Part shown: piece by piece, positions 1 through 11,649 of the stretch
Position numbering within the stretch: the first letter of the stretch is position 1
Layout: each line of letters starts with the position of its first letter
Assembly: GCA_014338405.1 (NCBI GenBank)
Contig: JTDE01003557.1
Span: 1,437 to 65,436, forward strand
Length of the DNA: 64,000 bases
Origin: Paragonimus skrjabini miyazakii
Lineage: Eukaryota; Platyhelminthes; Trematoda; Plagiorchiida; Troglotrematidae
Direction of reading: 5' to 3'
The notes under the pieces: generated by a model
What the model saw: only the letters and a program-made list of their open reading frames with translations
What the model was told of the DNA's origin: nothing
Databases searched by the model: none
Translations under genes and position numbers: made by a program

Positions 1-175
1 AGCGATTGAACGCAGACATCGGTGGTCAAACACTTGAAGACGGTTCACGTCCTCTATTCTGATCGGCCACGTTTCGCTGCGGTAAAGTAATACAGCCCTC
101 ACTGTCGTCTGATATACGCGACTCTTAAGCTTCGGAGAGATACCTTTCCGTCGCCATAAGTGCCTCAAACGTACT
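1..175 (-). pseudogene. Non-LTR retrotransposon reverse transcriptase, C-terminal fragment
   Basis: The minus strand encodes the stretch that follows the catalytic palm in CR1/RTE-type non-LTR reverse transcriptases. Readable pieces are LRHLWRRKGIS, then KSRVYQTTVRAVLLYRSETW, then a frame running IEDVNRLQVFDHRCLRSIA. The HLWRR, AVLLYGxETW and LxVFDHRCLRxIA blocks are family hallmarks. A frame change separates the first and second pieces. The fragment runs off the left edge of the window, so its 3' end lies outside. It is a dead, 5'-truncated copy as far as visible. The clade (CR1 or RTE) is inferred from memory of the family and is less certain than the class. Confidence 0.75.
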
Positions 176-3100
176 GTCTATGGAATGCACTGCGATGTCA
201 CTCCACACAAAATTAATCAAAACCCGCTTTTTCAGATATCGCACAGTTTAGAAAATACTTATCTCGATCGCATCAGTCTTAACTTTATCGTTTAGCAGGT
301 AGATGAATCTGGACAAATCACTGAAAACATCAGTCATTTTCTGCAGAATAATTCAGAATAATTCCTACACCCTCGTTGGACTTCGAAAACGGAAAATCGT
401 CAGCTCTCTTCAATTAGACCAGCTCTTGGGTAGGCCGCTTTGTCAGAATACGGCTTAAGTGCGGTCTTAAGTTGGGATGCAGATAAGACGTCTTAACTGG
501 AAGTAATTTGAAGCGTTCTACACTGTATCGTGAAGACAGAACCAGAGGTTCGATCTGACTGTACGAATCCTACAATCAGATCTATAATCAAGCTGGCTCA
601 CCTTTTTTCTGCGACAGCGAAATCTAGGACCGGGTGATAAAACCGGTTTCCATACGTGCATTGTAGGAAACTTGTGGGCATACATGTCTGGATGGTTCGG
701 GAACTCCGTTACCATAATTGCGGAATTCAGGTTGCCTTTCAATTTGCCAGATTTTAAGCTCGTTTGCTTCCTGGCAATCTGTTGAACACGTTAGTCGACG
801 TGAACACGAAATTCAGTTTGGATTGATTATACCGCTGTTGGTTTGTATTTTGCGTCAGTTCACTAATCCTTCTAGGGTTCGTTTCCAGTTCATTCAGTGT
901 ATGCCACTTCGGGACCTATGATTACCATGGCGTCTCTTTACACACTGGACAATTACAGAGGTTAATTTAATCTCTTAATTGTCAGGCCATTCACAACAGT
1001 TTGACACAATTGCTATTGTTTTTGCAGGCTTGACAACCCTGATGATATTAGGTGTTATATAATCGGCCGGATGATGAATAACCAAAAACGGACTGTTCGC
1101 CAAAAGTGTTATTGCCTTTGACATATCGATTGAAATATGGTCGAAAATTCCACCACACATGCATTATTCAGAGCTATCCATTTTTATCGCAATGTCAGAC
1201 ATCCTGCTTTCTGCTGCTGTCCAGAGAATGAACTCCACCACGTGATTCTTTGAACTGCTTTGTAACCAACATCCTGATTAGAAAAGCACTTTCAAATATA
1301 CTGGCGAGTAATATATTCACACATCTCCCTGTTTGTTTCATTCTGCTAAAAAAACTATGGCCATTTGCCCAAATTATCTAGTCTGGGTTCAACACCTGCT
1401 CAGGATTTTACTTGAACTGCATTCCAAATGATATAACTTTTAGCGAAAACTGATGTGTTACGTTTTGTGACTGGTCTTCTCGCACACCTCGGTAGAAGAT
1501 CTGAAATCTCTGATCTGAATTTAGCAAGAACACGTACTAATGACGAGCTATAGCAAGAATGAAACTCGAGTCTGTTGCTCCTTTTCGAAAGAGACTGGCT
1601 AGAATGTCCATGTGAATATGAAAGTTGCAATCAACTATGAGTGATTGTCAACCTCCAGTTTTCCATTTGTTTTCCATCTGTTGGCCACAGCTCTAATTCG
1701 GTATTACAAAAAAGCTATCTCATATCACGTAATTGATATCTGAGGACAATCAACAAGAGGTCCGGTTGTCACTCTCGTCCATGATGTTCATATAATATTG
1801 GGCGTCATTCTCTATCACGGCAGTTTATATTTTTGTGATTCAGTAGATTACATATTGGATTGACCGTGAGAAATGCCGCAGAATTACTGCAAATATATCA
1901 CACTACTAGCCAGGCGTAAGCAGTAGTAAAACATTCTAGTTAATTTACCTCCGATGTTAGTGAACTACGGAGTCAAAGCACAGTGATGGTCATGAACCAC
2001 GAATCAACAAAGACAGTTTATCGATATGATTTTCAAAGAACTAACCTTCACTAACCTGTGAGTCAAATTCTCTGATTACCGTGACTTGCTTGAACTCTGC
2101 GAATTTATTGCTTCATTCGTTCATTTTGTTCTTACTGATAGCTTAATGAGGTGCGTTTGCATTTGTTCAGGCTATTCATTAACTCGTTCTTGACCAATAC
2201 ACACAAACCTGTACCCTACACGCCGTTCCGCTGTTGCACTCCGCCGTCTTCGGGTTTCCATGCCAACGTGTTTGTAGTGCTACCGGTAACCCCACATCAT
2301 CGGTCACCTTGAATGGAGACGTACGACGACGCACAATGATCACCCTGTAATGTCTACACTGTCAACCATATGAGCTCATGACAACGACACACCGCTAGAG
2401 TCAGCGGTAGTGATTCGGGGGATTGCTATGGGGGTCGCGACGTGATTATTTTAAAATCATCTACTGCAAGGGTTATGGACTGTAATGACTTGTACATATA
2501 TTTTGAGGGCAGAAATGTGGTCGCATCAGGCATTGTAGCTAATAGCTATAGAGTGTGTCTGTACAAAGCAACATGATATAATGGAGTAAATGTCGTACGC
2601 TGCCTCACGCTTCACGAAGGCTTTTATGGTGAAAGGAAAATCAACCGTTTGCAACGATTTTCGAGGTCCACTTCCAAACCAACAACTTACGACTGGTTTT
2701 GTCCTTCTAGTTGATTTATGCCTTGTTTACATTCCATCTCGGACCACCAGTTTGCAATGTCTGTGCTTACACATCATCTGTCTTTACGTGAGTAACCCTG
2801 ACTTCATGAATATATTCATCAGCACAACATTAATGATGAATACTTACATAACATAACGCAATATGTTTGAAGTTTTGCGGGCGTTTTGGTTTCGAATCTT
2901 GCGGAAGTTGAAAACTTCTTACTTGTTGTGTAGTTTATTTTGATGGAAATTCGCGTGCAATAATCTGATCACCTTAGTACCGGTGCCTCTTGTATATCTT
3001 CATGAGACATATGTTTTGGTAACGTTAATTATTATTTGCATTAATAGGATTCTCTTTCACTCTCAGATCGCTGAGTTGCTCAACGTAAATGTAATCATGT

Positions 3101-3244
3101 TCCGTGACCAGAATATGGCTATCTTCACTTGTCATGTTGTCATCCATTGTCGTGAACACACGTGACTGCCACCACAGAACACAACAGTATTCACAGGCGG
3201 TTGTGGCTGACCGCTCACGTACGATGGTTCAGTCATGCCTATTG
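176..3244. other. Intergenic, no recognisable gene
   Basis: No reading frame here resembles a known protein and no convincing exon was found. 2215-2460 is clearly richer in G+C than its surroundings, which often marks an old transposon piece, but no domain can be read in it. Confidence 0.5.
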
Positions 3245-3249
3245 TGAGA

Positions 3250-3360
3250 TTAGTGGCTCAGTGGTCAACACGGTTGCCTCGTGCAAGGGTGCCGGAGCTC
3301 TAGTATGGAAGGTCGGTGATGTTCAATTTATACAAGTCAGATATTACGATAGGTAAGTGC
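3250..3360 (+). repeat. Possible degenerate tRNA-derived SINE piece
   Basis: TGGCTCAGTGG at 3254-3264 matches the pol III A-box consensus TRGCNNAGYNGG. The next 50 bases keep a tRNA-like feel (GTTGCCTCGTGCAAGG), but no acceptable B box follows. One box match is weak evidence, so this may be chance. Confidence 0.22.
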
Positions 3361-4976
3361 CGCTTCTACCACAAAACGCTCAACTTGTTCGTGGAGAACA
3401 GATTGTAGGTTAGGTCCACACAGTCGTTTTGAACAATACCTATCAATATCCAAAGTTGTGTCAGGTAGTCGGTTTTCAGCTGGACTCACCACTTTGAATT
3501 CTGAATCAACTCACGATTGACCTCTCTGGTCGGTTTTGGCCTTGCCTTCAAATATCTCTCTCTTACGGCTTCGTCTTCAGCACTAAACCCTGCTCTCGAT
3601 CGGTACAACCCGAATCACTGTTAGCACGCCGTTCACGTTTTTTTCTAGTGGACAACCGGAAACAAGGTGTTCCGGGGTTCAGATGATGTGTCAGAAACCT
3701 AGTTTCTGTCTACTTGCACGTAACAGAATCCTGTACGTAATTAACTCCATCACTGGACCGGACGTTTTAGAAAACCACGTAAAATCTTCTGGAAATTAAG
3801 TCTATATAGAATATTCAACACTAAGTCATGAGGTAGTATCACATAATGTTCATGAGCATCATCGTGTGCAATTCTTGAAGAAGAACGTTTGTATACCAGT
3901 ATATGATAATATGAATAGAATTTTTTCAGCTTACCTGGTTACATTGTAAAATCCAACTATCTATTTAACCTCATTGTTAAACGTACGTAGTAAATGTTTG
4001 TTGGACCTGCATGGTATGTGAACATTGATTCTGAGGATATATGAGGATTTACAAAGACATTGAAGATTGAACACATTTTCTAGACAATTTCGTCAAACTG
4101 CAATCTACCAGTGTTCGTCTTCTCACCGTTTTGTTCAAATTACTGAAGGGATATAACTGTTTTAAACTGGCTACTGTTCAGCTCGAGTCAAACGCAGAGT
4201 AGGTAGTTGTCCACTTGTAACCAAGCCTAATTTTGCCTTACTTAATACTATGATCTTTTGAACATGATTGGTGCTTACATTCAACATGGATTCAACGTCA
4301 CAATACACACAATGTTTATCATCGCATTTGTTATTTAATATGTAACTAACGAATTTTACATTCCGTGGTTTTCGTAGAGACAGTTTTCAAATTCCCTTCC
4401 AAGTGATAGAAATTTAACTCATCATTGTCTTGCTTCACTTTCACACGTACACACGTATGAAAATATGATCGCCTACTTCAATGTGCACCGTATTTGTCGG
4501 CCAGGAAAATGATAATTATTAATGCAACAACTTCACTAATATATTTGGATGCATTCCAATGCCAACCATGGAAATTATATGCTCAAGGTTTGTATCTTTA
4601 TCCGAAATCAGATAATATTTAACTAGGTTAGTTACCAACCACCCTTTCGTGTACTTTTGCAATGGTGTCTCAAAGTTGTACTGTGTTTGCTTTGTGCATT
4701 GATTCCACAACAATTGAAACAGACTAATGTTAGGGTCTATTCACATTTGCTGCGACAATGTCGAAGCTGATGGAAATCTTCTGATAACTGGTTGAATAAT
4801 GTCTGTCTGTCTGTCTATCCTATCGCACAGTAGATACTTCTAAATCTTTCCAGTCCGGTACAATTCTTCAACTTGTACCAGCCAAAAGCCAGAGGCTAAG
4901 TGTATGGCACTAAGACAAGTAGACTCCACTGGAATATCAAACAGGTGGTCGATGCATGAAAACGTTTCTTTCTTGT
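3361..4976. other. Intergenic, possibly including an unrecognised Bel LTR
   Basis: Nothing coding is recognised. A short (GTCT)4 tract sits near 4801. The 5' LTR and primer site of the Bel element that follows should lie here, but no matching repeat was found to the right of the element, so its boundary cannot be placed. Confidence 0.4.
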
Positions 4977-5584
4977 GATATTCCGAATTTAGCAGACAAG
5001 TCCACTGTTCTGTAGATACTGCTTCGGTTACTGGCTCACACGTTAGTCAAAAATCTACACGCAGTTTAAAGAGTTCGCAGGCTAAGTCTACGTTGCTGCT
5101 GGATGAGCTTAAGAGACCTGAAGTCATAGCGGAAGTAACATCAGAGCGTGAGCTGGCCCAGACCAGAATGGATGTTGAGAAGGCTAGATTGTTTCTTTGT
5201 GATTTGTTTGGGCAGCCGTACCATGTTGCCAGTTCCCTCGTTGATGGGTTATTACCTACTGGAAGGATCATAGGCAACACAGTAGATGCTCTTTCCAAGT
5301 TGCCAGTTAAGATGCAGAAATGTGAGATAGCCTTATCGCAGATGTATAACGTCTACCATCTGAACTCCGCAACCAACCTGGAGAGAATTGTTAAATCACT
5401 ACCAGTTAACATGCAGTACACGTGGGCACAGGTGGTAGACCGTGCATCAGCTATTGGGCAAGGGCTTACCTCTGAACAACTTCGCAAGTTTATTTCACAG
5501 ACTGCTCGAGTTGCATGTAGTAGGTACAGACGGGATGCCTACGACAAAGATCACAAAACCACGAAACCAGCTCCGATGTATGGC
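4977..5584 (+). pseudogene. Bel/Pao Gag (N-terminal part)
   Basis: This frame is open from just after a TGA near 4974 to a TGA at 5582-5584. The product is a helical Gag of the kind found in Pao elements: a charged segment (KRPEVIAEVTSERELAQ), then a region with QPYHVASSLVDGLLPTGRII and NLERIVKSLPVNMQYTWAQV. No ATG occurs before 5168, so the true start lies upstream or is lost. Gag of this type coats the element RNA in virus-like particles. The last residues before the stop suggest that the frame originally ran on toward the zinc knuckle downstream. Confidence 0.7.
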
Positions 5585-5706
5585 TGAAGCAAGTTGGACA
5601 CACCAAGAGATGCTAGCCAACATGCAAGGACCTCAACTTACTTCTTAAGCTCGAACTCTTCTCTGAATTCCGTTCAGTGAGTGATGAGTAGAGATGAGAC
5701 ACCGTT

Positions 5707-5811
5707 AAACAGAAATACAGGTGTTTTATCTGCCTTAAACCCTCCCACGTAGCTATCCACTGCAAGCGAATGACGAAGTTCAATATAGTTGGATACAATA
5801 GTTAGCATAAT
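5707..5811 (+). pseudogene. Gag zinc knuckle (CCHC)
   Basis: A short frame reads CFICLKPSHVAIHC at 5722-5763, an exact CX2CX4HX4C nucleocapsid knuckle, preceded by basic residues. It lies in a different frame from the Gag body, so at least one frameshift separates them. The frame ends at a TAG about 45 bases after the last cysteine. Knuckles of this kind bind the element RNA. Confidence 0.75.
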
Positions 5812-5814
5812 GGC

Positions 5815-6559
5815 TTGCTACACTCGATGCCCAGTGACTGTGCGGTGGCCGCTTCAATACATCAAAAGTCGTGGAGTGCCGCCAGTTGTTTGGGCAAACA
5901 GGCACGTCTAGCAACAATCCCGGTAGAAGTGTTGTTTTTCCCTGAAACTCTTACTATCCATACTTTTGCGAACAACGGGTCAGACACCACCCTGGTGAAG
6001 AAAGGCCTCCTAGAACACCTGTGTTTCGAGTACCGCTTCAACCCTATCTAATATGACAATCAACGGGACTGCAACAACATGTTGTACCCAGCTAAACCGG
6101 AGGTCCTTAGATGGAGATGAGACGGTTACCGTCGATAACGGCTTCTCTGTCGACGACTTCCACATGAGACCTATTGCTTCCATCAATAGAGGGGCCAGTA
6201 AGTGGGCATATCTGTTGGACGTTTCATTCGGTAAAATTGAGGGAGATGAGATCACTATTCTCCTCGGTTGTGACGTGCCCCAGGCGCACTGGATCCTAGA
6301 TCGAAGGCTAGGGGGACTTAGACAGCCATACGCGGCGAAGACTGCATTCGGTTGGATGTTGTGTGGACCGTCGACTAGTGAAAACCAGGCAAAGGCGTCC
6401 GTCAGCTGGTTTTCACAAGACGTTCGTATGTTGGTGGGGCACATGCGTGTCTTATGTGATACTGAGCTCAACGTTATGTCACCGAATGGTTCCATAATCC
6501 TCAGAGTGGATTCAGTAGCTCCATCACGGGCGCAATCGTCCACGCTGGATCCAGACTAG
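5815..6559 (+). pseudogene. Bel/Pao aspartic protease region
   Basis: Two overlapping frames cover this domain. The first (5815-6051) contains NNGSDTTLVKKGLLEHL, where active Bel proteases have D-S-G-S-D-T-T-L. The second (6053-6559) carries the family blocks LLGCDVPQAHWILDRR, GGLRQPYAAKTAFGWMLCGP and a run into the linker before the reverse transcriptase. The frames are shifted relative to each other at about 6050. In the active-site loop the catalytic Asp is replaced by Asn (5974-5976), so the enzyme would be dead even without the frameshift. Confidence 0.8.
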
Positions 6560-6573
6560 GGAGTGCCTCTTCC

Positions 6574-7373
6574 TTGGAGGTTAGGCACCTTCCCTTTCCT
6601 GACAACTACAAAATGGTCCAGAAAAGTTTGTCGTGGTTGGTGAGGAGGTTTACCCATGATGCATATACGTTCTCAAAGCGTGCGGACGGGATACAGCATC
6701 ACATTGAACATGAGTATGTTGAAAGGGTCTCCCAGGTCAGCTTGATCCAAGCTACCCGGATCGGTAGTACTCGCCACATCACCCCGTACTAAACTCCAAG
6801 AAGCCAGGGAAGTTCAGAGTAGTTTCTAACTGCGTGGCTTAGCATCAGGGGATATTTTTGAATGACAGACTGTATCAGGGTCCAGATTTGGCTACAAACC
6901 TGGTGGACGTATTGCTACAATTTCGCATGTAGAAAATGGCAGTTACAGCGGATTTTGAAGAGACGTTTTTGGAAGTACGCATCCACGTTCGTGATTGAGG
7001 TATGTTCTGTTTTCTGTGGTGGCCCGAACATGATCTTGCAAGAGATCCAGTAGAGTACCAAATGGCTTTCCATCCCTTCGGTGCTACCTCCTCGCCCTTC
7101 TGTGCAATTCATGAACTATGACGTATCTCTGAAGACTGAGGATCGACGCGTAGAATTTCCAATCGCGAATCAGTTCGGACGAATTTTTATGTCGATGATT
7201 GTCTAGTTTCGGTTTCCAATGCGGAGATAGCAAAACATTTCGTGAGAAAGGTTTGTGACATGTTGATAATAGGAGGCTTTCAGCTGAGATACCGGGGTTC
7301 GAATGCCCGTGAAGTGTTAGCATCAATATCAACCTCAGAGATAACATCTTCCTTAGTAGATGTTCTTAAATGA
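6574..7373 (+). pseudogene. Bel/Pao reverse transcriptase
   Basis: The segment opens with RHLPFPDNYKMVQKSLSWL, the usual Bel pre-RT block, and ends with an open frame from 7182 to a TGA at 7371-7373. FYVDD at 7185-7199 is the catalytic palm motif, followed by CLVSVSNAEIAKHFVRKV and then IIGGFQLRYRGSNAREVL. Between these pieces the reading frame changes several times around 6800-7180. The two aspartates of YVDD are intact, but the protein as a whole cannot be made. The enzyme would copy element RNA to DNA. Confidence 0.85.
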
Positions 7374-7589
7374 TGGTGCGAGAAACAGTACACTGTTGTT
7401 TAACAAGGACAGAGTTGCATCATCCAAAGCGGTGACAATCCTGTGACTCGAATTAATCGCAGCAGTCTTGGCCATGAGAGTACATGGAACCATGGTCGGC
7501 ATTTTGGGTCAGATGCTGAGATACTGTTATTTTTGGACTGATTCCATAATTGTTCTCTATTATATACACAACATGTCTCTCGGTTTTGC

Positions 7590-7970
7590 ACGTTCGTGTC
7601 TAACCGCCTTCCTGTGATCTACCAATCATCGACGCTCAAATAAAGGAGGCCCGTGAGATCCTAAGAAAATCCGGATGACTTAGCTTCGCGCGGCTTGACG
7701 GGCAACCTAACAACAGACAAGTAGCTGAAAGATCCTGTGTTTTTGAGTCGACATGGCAGGTCCTGGCCTCGGAAACCCAACTGTCTCCTCAAGCCTGACG
7801 ACATCGAACTAAAGAAGATATCGACTCACGTGATGTTTGCCGCAGTAGCGAACGATCTGCATAATGTCATTAGTCGGTATTCACGTTGGATTCGATTGCT
7901 CAAAGCCGTGGTGTGGCTTACCCGATTCAAGCGCTACATTGTGAAACTTCATAATGGACGTTTGTAATTG
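7590..7970 (+). pseudogene. Bel/Pao RNase H end and connection domain
   Basis: Two hallmark blocks are readable: NPDDLASRGL near 7665-7695, which follows the RNase H domain in Bel/Pao elements, and VISRYSRWIRLLKAVVWLTR at about 7866-7926, which precedes the integrase. They lie in different frames, so this stretch is also broken. 7374-7590 should hold the RNase H catalytic core, but no clear DEDD residues could be read there. Confidence 0.65.
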
Positions 7971-8011
7971 ATTTTGGGAACCGGCCCCCGAGTTTAAAGA
8001 GGGTCAGAGCA

Positions 8012-8800
8012 TTGGAAGTAAATTTGATAAGATCAATGCAGTTGGATTGTCTTCCTGGGGGATTTGTCCAGTTTTCCGGGCTGCCTGGCCGTGGCAGTCC
8101 CTTTGTCATCCCTCAAAGAGGCTCCTTGAGGAAATTGTCTCCCGTCATGACTGAAAGAGTTATACTGGTGGGAGTTCGATTGTCGCTATCGGCTTACTGT
8201 TTCGAGATCACGCACCCCACATTTTTGCCTAAAAGCCGTCATATCGTTTACCTCAATGTAAGATACCATCGCGAAGTCGAAAGCCATTCCAGAACGTCTC
8301 ATGTGTTGCGGTCGCTAAGAACAGGTACTTCTGGATGATACAGGGTGGCTCGGCGTTTAAGAGAGTCATTAGATGGTTCTTAGCTAGCCGGCGTCGTTGT
8401 GTTTCAGTCGCTAAGCGACCGTCTGTCAGGGTGAACCCAGCGGGGTATCCGTTCACGAACGTTGGGTTAGATTATTCTAGAACCTTTTGTGTGAAGAGGG
8501 TCAGGAGTTCAGAAGAAAGATACAAATGTATATTCACGTACTTGCAAATCCGAGCTGCGTATAGCCAAGTAGCCCACTAGCTGAGTACCGACTCGTTTTT
8601 ATTATGGCTTCGTCACGATTCATCAGACGTAGAAGTAAGCCTGAGGCTATTTTTGCTGATAACGGTACCAATTTTGTTGCTGCTGGCAAAGAGTTTAGAG
8701 GCCGGGTTCGCAATTCAGGGAGCGAGTCTGTCAATGGCAAGCTCTTACTAAAGGTAATTTAGTGGCATGTCAGTCCGCCTTATCCTAATCGTCTGGGTGA
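8012..8800 (+). pseudogene. Bel/Pao integrase, zinc-binding and core domains
   Basis: 8012-8338 encodes the N-terminal part: GSLRKLSPVMTERVILVGVR, then HPTFLPKSRHIVYLNVRYH with the histidines of the zinc-binding region. 8335-8580 continues in a new frame with PFTNVGLDYSRTF, where the D of GLDY is the first catalytic Asp. A third frame at about 8640-8720 reads AIFADNGTNFVAAGKEFRG, where ADNG holds the second Asp. WHVSPPYPNRLG follows around 8762 in the place of the usual WHFNPPxAPHxGG and has lost the histidine and double glycine. Integrase joins the cDNA to host DNA. This copy is in at least three pieces. Confidence 0.8.
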
Positions 8801-9255
8801 AGACGCCTTTGTTTGTCATAGAGGCAGGACTTCTAGACACTAGGGTTCGCGGGGCCTCCAACATATGTGGTGTGGATAGTTATATTAAGTATAGGTAGAT
8901 AGGGAGCCAGAACTGTGCAGTACTACCAGCGGTCTGTCAGATGCAGACGGACTGTGGCAGGCATTGTGATTTGGTTAGTCCCTGAAGTGAGAAAATTCGC
9001 TCCCACGGTTTGCATTTCCTATGTTTTTCCACCCACTTGACACTCGTTCTCACTACCTTACCCACCCCGTTATGTTTCATTAAACGTCCGCGGTTCGAGC
9101 AGCCATTCTTGTCCTGGCCTACTTGTGCAACGACTCACCTTCAACCTTGTCGGTCCGGTTGGGAAACCATTGATTTGTTGGACGGGACTATCGTCGTGGA
9201 TGATTGGGTTTTGCCTCTTGTAATTATTGATGCATTTTCTCTAATAGTACCGTAG
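8801..9255 (+). pseudogene. Probable Bel/Pao integrase C-terminal remnant
   Basis: A frame ending at 9255 contains DGTIVVDDWVLPLVII, which resembles the VGDxVLVVDDxxPRGxWPLG block near the end of Bel polyproteins. Similarity is weak and nothing else supports the call, so this marks only the likely right limit of the element. No LTR is recognisable beyond it. Confidence 0.35.
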
Positions 9256-11586
9256 AGTTATTTGGGTTCAATTTTGTTTCCAATTTTGGGAACCATTTTC
9301 GGGCTACGCGTAACTCAACGAAGAGACAAGGATCGATACAAATCGCTTTTCACGCTCCGAACAATTTGAACCTACCATTCCACTAGTAATAACTGAACCA
9401 ACAGAATGTTTCTCGTCCTCTTGAAAGTTGCCAACGATCTCGCTACCATTGTGAACGTTCTAATGAAGCTTGATAGGAAAGAATTCATGAACTTTACTCC
9501 ACCATACTGGAATCATCCAGAGATGTTTTTGACCATTTAACTCATTTCATTCTCATCGCCATTTCTTTTGTGACCTCAAAATCATGAACGCTTTCGTGGC
9601 TAAACACGTCTGAATTAGCGGGACCGGTTCAGGGTTTTTTGATTTCGGACTTCGACTTTGGCATCTATATCAAAACAGCACGCTTACGCGCATATCTTAT
9701 GAAAGATTATGTACACAACTATATCCCGAGGTACCCAATGTACACGCAAATCCCGTTTATAAGGATTTCAGGTTTATACCGGAATGATCACAAGCCCCGT
9801 TACTCGAACTGAACATTGTCAATCGTTACGAAAATCTGAGCGGTCCTGAACTTATTTCGAGGAATTTTGGTTAACTTACAAACTCATGATCCGGCTAGCC
9901 TGATCAGTTCGGTTGACCGAGAAGTAGAACGTTCATAATAGTTCTGCCGTTGCTGCAGAATAAACATTTGGAATTACCCGTGTGATGAAACACTCAGTAA
10001 ATCAGAATCTAAACAATATTCTTAGTTAAAATCTACCAGAAAACTCAGCATTTTCACAGTGCTCAAAGTGAAAGTCTAGGGAACTGTAAATCACCAGCAC
10101 AGTTTCATTCATCTGGTACAATTCTGTCACGGGTACAACAAACCGCATTGCTCCTAGTTTAATCCGCTTACAGTCATTAGCATTTCATCGAACCTTCTCA
10201 CATACAATGTCCACACTGACACTCTTACGGAATTCATCAGTATTCTGTACAACATTCTTCACCTGTAAACAAAATGTGTTGCTATTTTTGCTAATTATTG
10301 TCAAGTTTACGAGGGTAACGTTCCTAACTTAAACGGCCATTCGGTTTGATTTTTTCATTTTCGTCGGTATTTCAGTTTTGGATTAGTTTAAACGACCGCA
10401 GGATATGCGAAGAACAATGGAAACGGTTACTCTGGAAGCAACGACACAAGTCGTCAATTTCTAAAACCTGTTTTCTCACAAATCTCATAGTTAAAATATT
10501 TTTTATGCAAATGTGACAGCTTGGTTACTATCCCTTGTAGAAAACATTTATGCCCGTGATCCACAGAGCATATTCCCCGGTTTGGTAACTTTCACAAAGT
10601 GTTCTACGGTTTAATGTTTCATATCGTGTAATAAGTTGCAAACTGCTCACCCGTTTTTCTGCATTTCAATTGAGGTATATTTATAACGGATAGAATTCAT
10701 CAATTTCTAATGTAGTATATGGTTCATTATGATTGAGTACAATTGCTACGCACGAACGTGTTTGTCCATTGAACAAACCTCATAAGTAAACATGTTGACA
10801 TGCAAGTTCAGGGTTCTGATAATAACTTTTGAGCACCGGTCATCGCCTGTATACTTCATTTATTTGACACAAAGTCTGGAGCCATGTGAAGTTGTTAGCT
10901 TTAACAATGCCACATCATTCGATGGAATCTTCACAGGACTAAGGACAATATGAACGGAATGCCTCTAGGACGTCTGGATTGTTTGTTGAAGATTTCAGTC
11001 AATTACATTCCCCCCATACACTCATTATTGTTCAAGAATAAGATATCCGTATGACGATATAAATTGTTAGCAGACATTCCGTCTACTGTCTGTTCAGTAA
11101 TTTAGTTACTAATTATTCGAAATGGAATATATTGGTTAAATTTTCCCCAATGTTAATCAAAACAGGAGGACTGCAGTTGGAAGGTAGCCAAACGGTCTAA
11201 CAATTCTCCTTTAATATTGCAGGTTTGTAATTTGAAATACATTATAAACGATTTAGGGATATGAACGATACTCAAACTCGTGTACATATATGGTTGAAAA
11301 GAAAGAGAATTTTCATTAGGATGAATTGAAACCAGAATGATTTCAGTACTCAAATGATACGAACATAAGTTGAAAACTGTGTGCTTGCGTGTGAGGCCTG
11401 GACCAGTAGAAAATTTCAGACGCTGTGTGTCCCAGACAAACTGTCAGGCTTGACTGTGCGGGGTTCCACAGAATGCCTATCACTGACTTTGATGTCGGTG
11501 TCGAAGGAATGTTTTTGTCTGGAATTGTAATTTGAAGTGGTGTGATTTTGTGACCACTCATTCTCAAAACTGTGAAAGGATATACC
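9256..11586. other. Intergenic, promoter side of the micro-exon gene
   Basis: No protein domain, RNA gene or repeat is recognised. A minus-strand frame at 11343-11567 is open for 74 codons but resembles nothing known. Confidence 0.45.
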
Positions 11587-11594
11587 TATAAAAA
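11587..11594 (+). promoter_or_regulatory. TATA box of the micro-exon gene
   Basis: TATAAAAA lies 63 bases upstream of the ATG at 11650. A start site about 30 bases downstream would give a 5' UTR of roughly 30 nt with no other ATG in it, which is why 11650 is chosen as the start codon. Confidence 0.55.
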
Positions 11595-11649
11595 CAGATT
11601 AGTTGAGACGGAAGAGACGAAGGGCGTGAAAGATCTGACAGTGACAACA

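Larger units (their letters stand above)
4977..9255 (+). mobile_element. Decayed Bel/Pao LTR retrotransposon
   Basis: Domains appear in Bel/Pao order on the plus strand: gag, CCHC zinc knuckle, aspartic protease, reverse transcriptase, RNase H with the NPxDLASRG block, the zinc-binding integrase N-terminus with RKLSPV, and the integrase core. Many frame changes and stops show it is inactive. The coding span is about 4.3 kb, somewhat short for a full element, and no LTR pair was found. Sinbad-like Pao elements are known in schistosomes, so such an element is expected in a fluke genome. Confidence 0.85.

Noticed and set aside
4801..4816. (GTCT)4 tract
   Set aside because: Too short to be meaningful.
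5047..5298. Minus-strand frame across the Bel gag
   Set aside because: It is the shadow of the plus-strand Gag frame, which has recognisable family content.
6010..6543. 177-codon minus-strand frame
   Set aside because: It is antisense to the Bel protease region, whose plus-strand blocks (DVPQAHW, GWMLCGP) are unmistakable.
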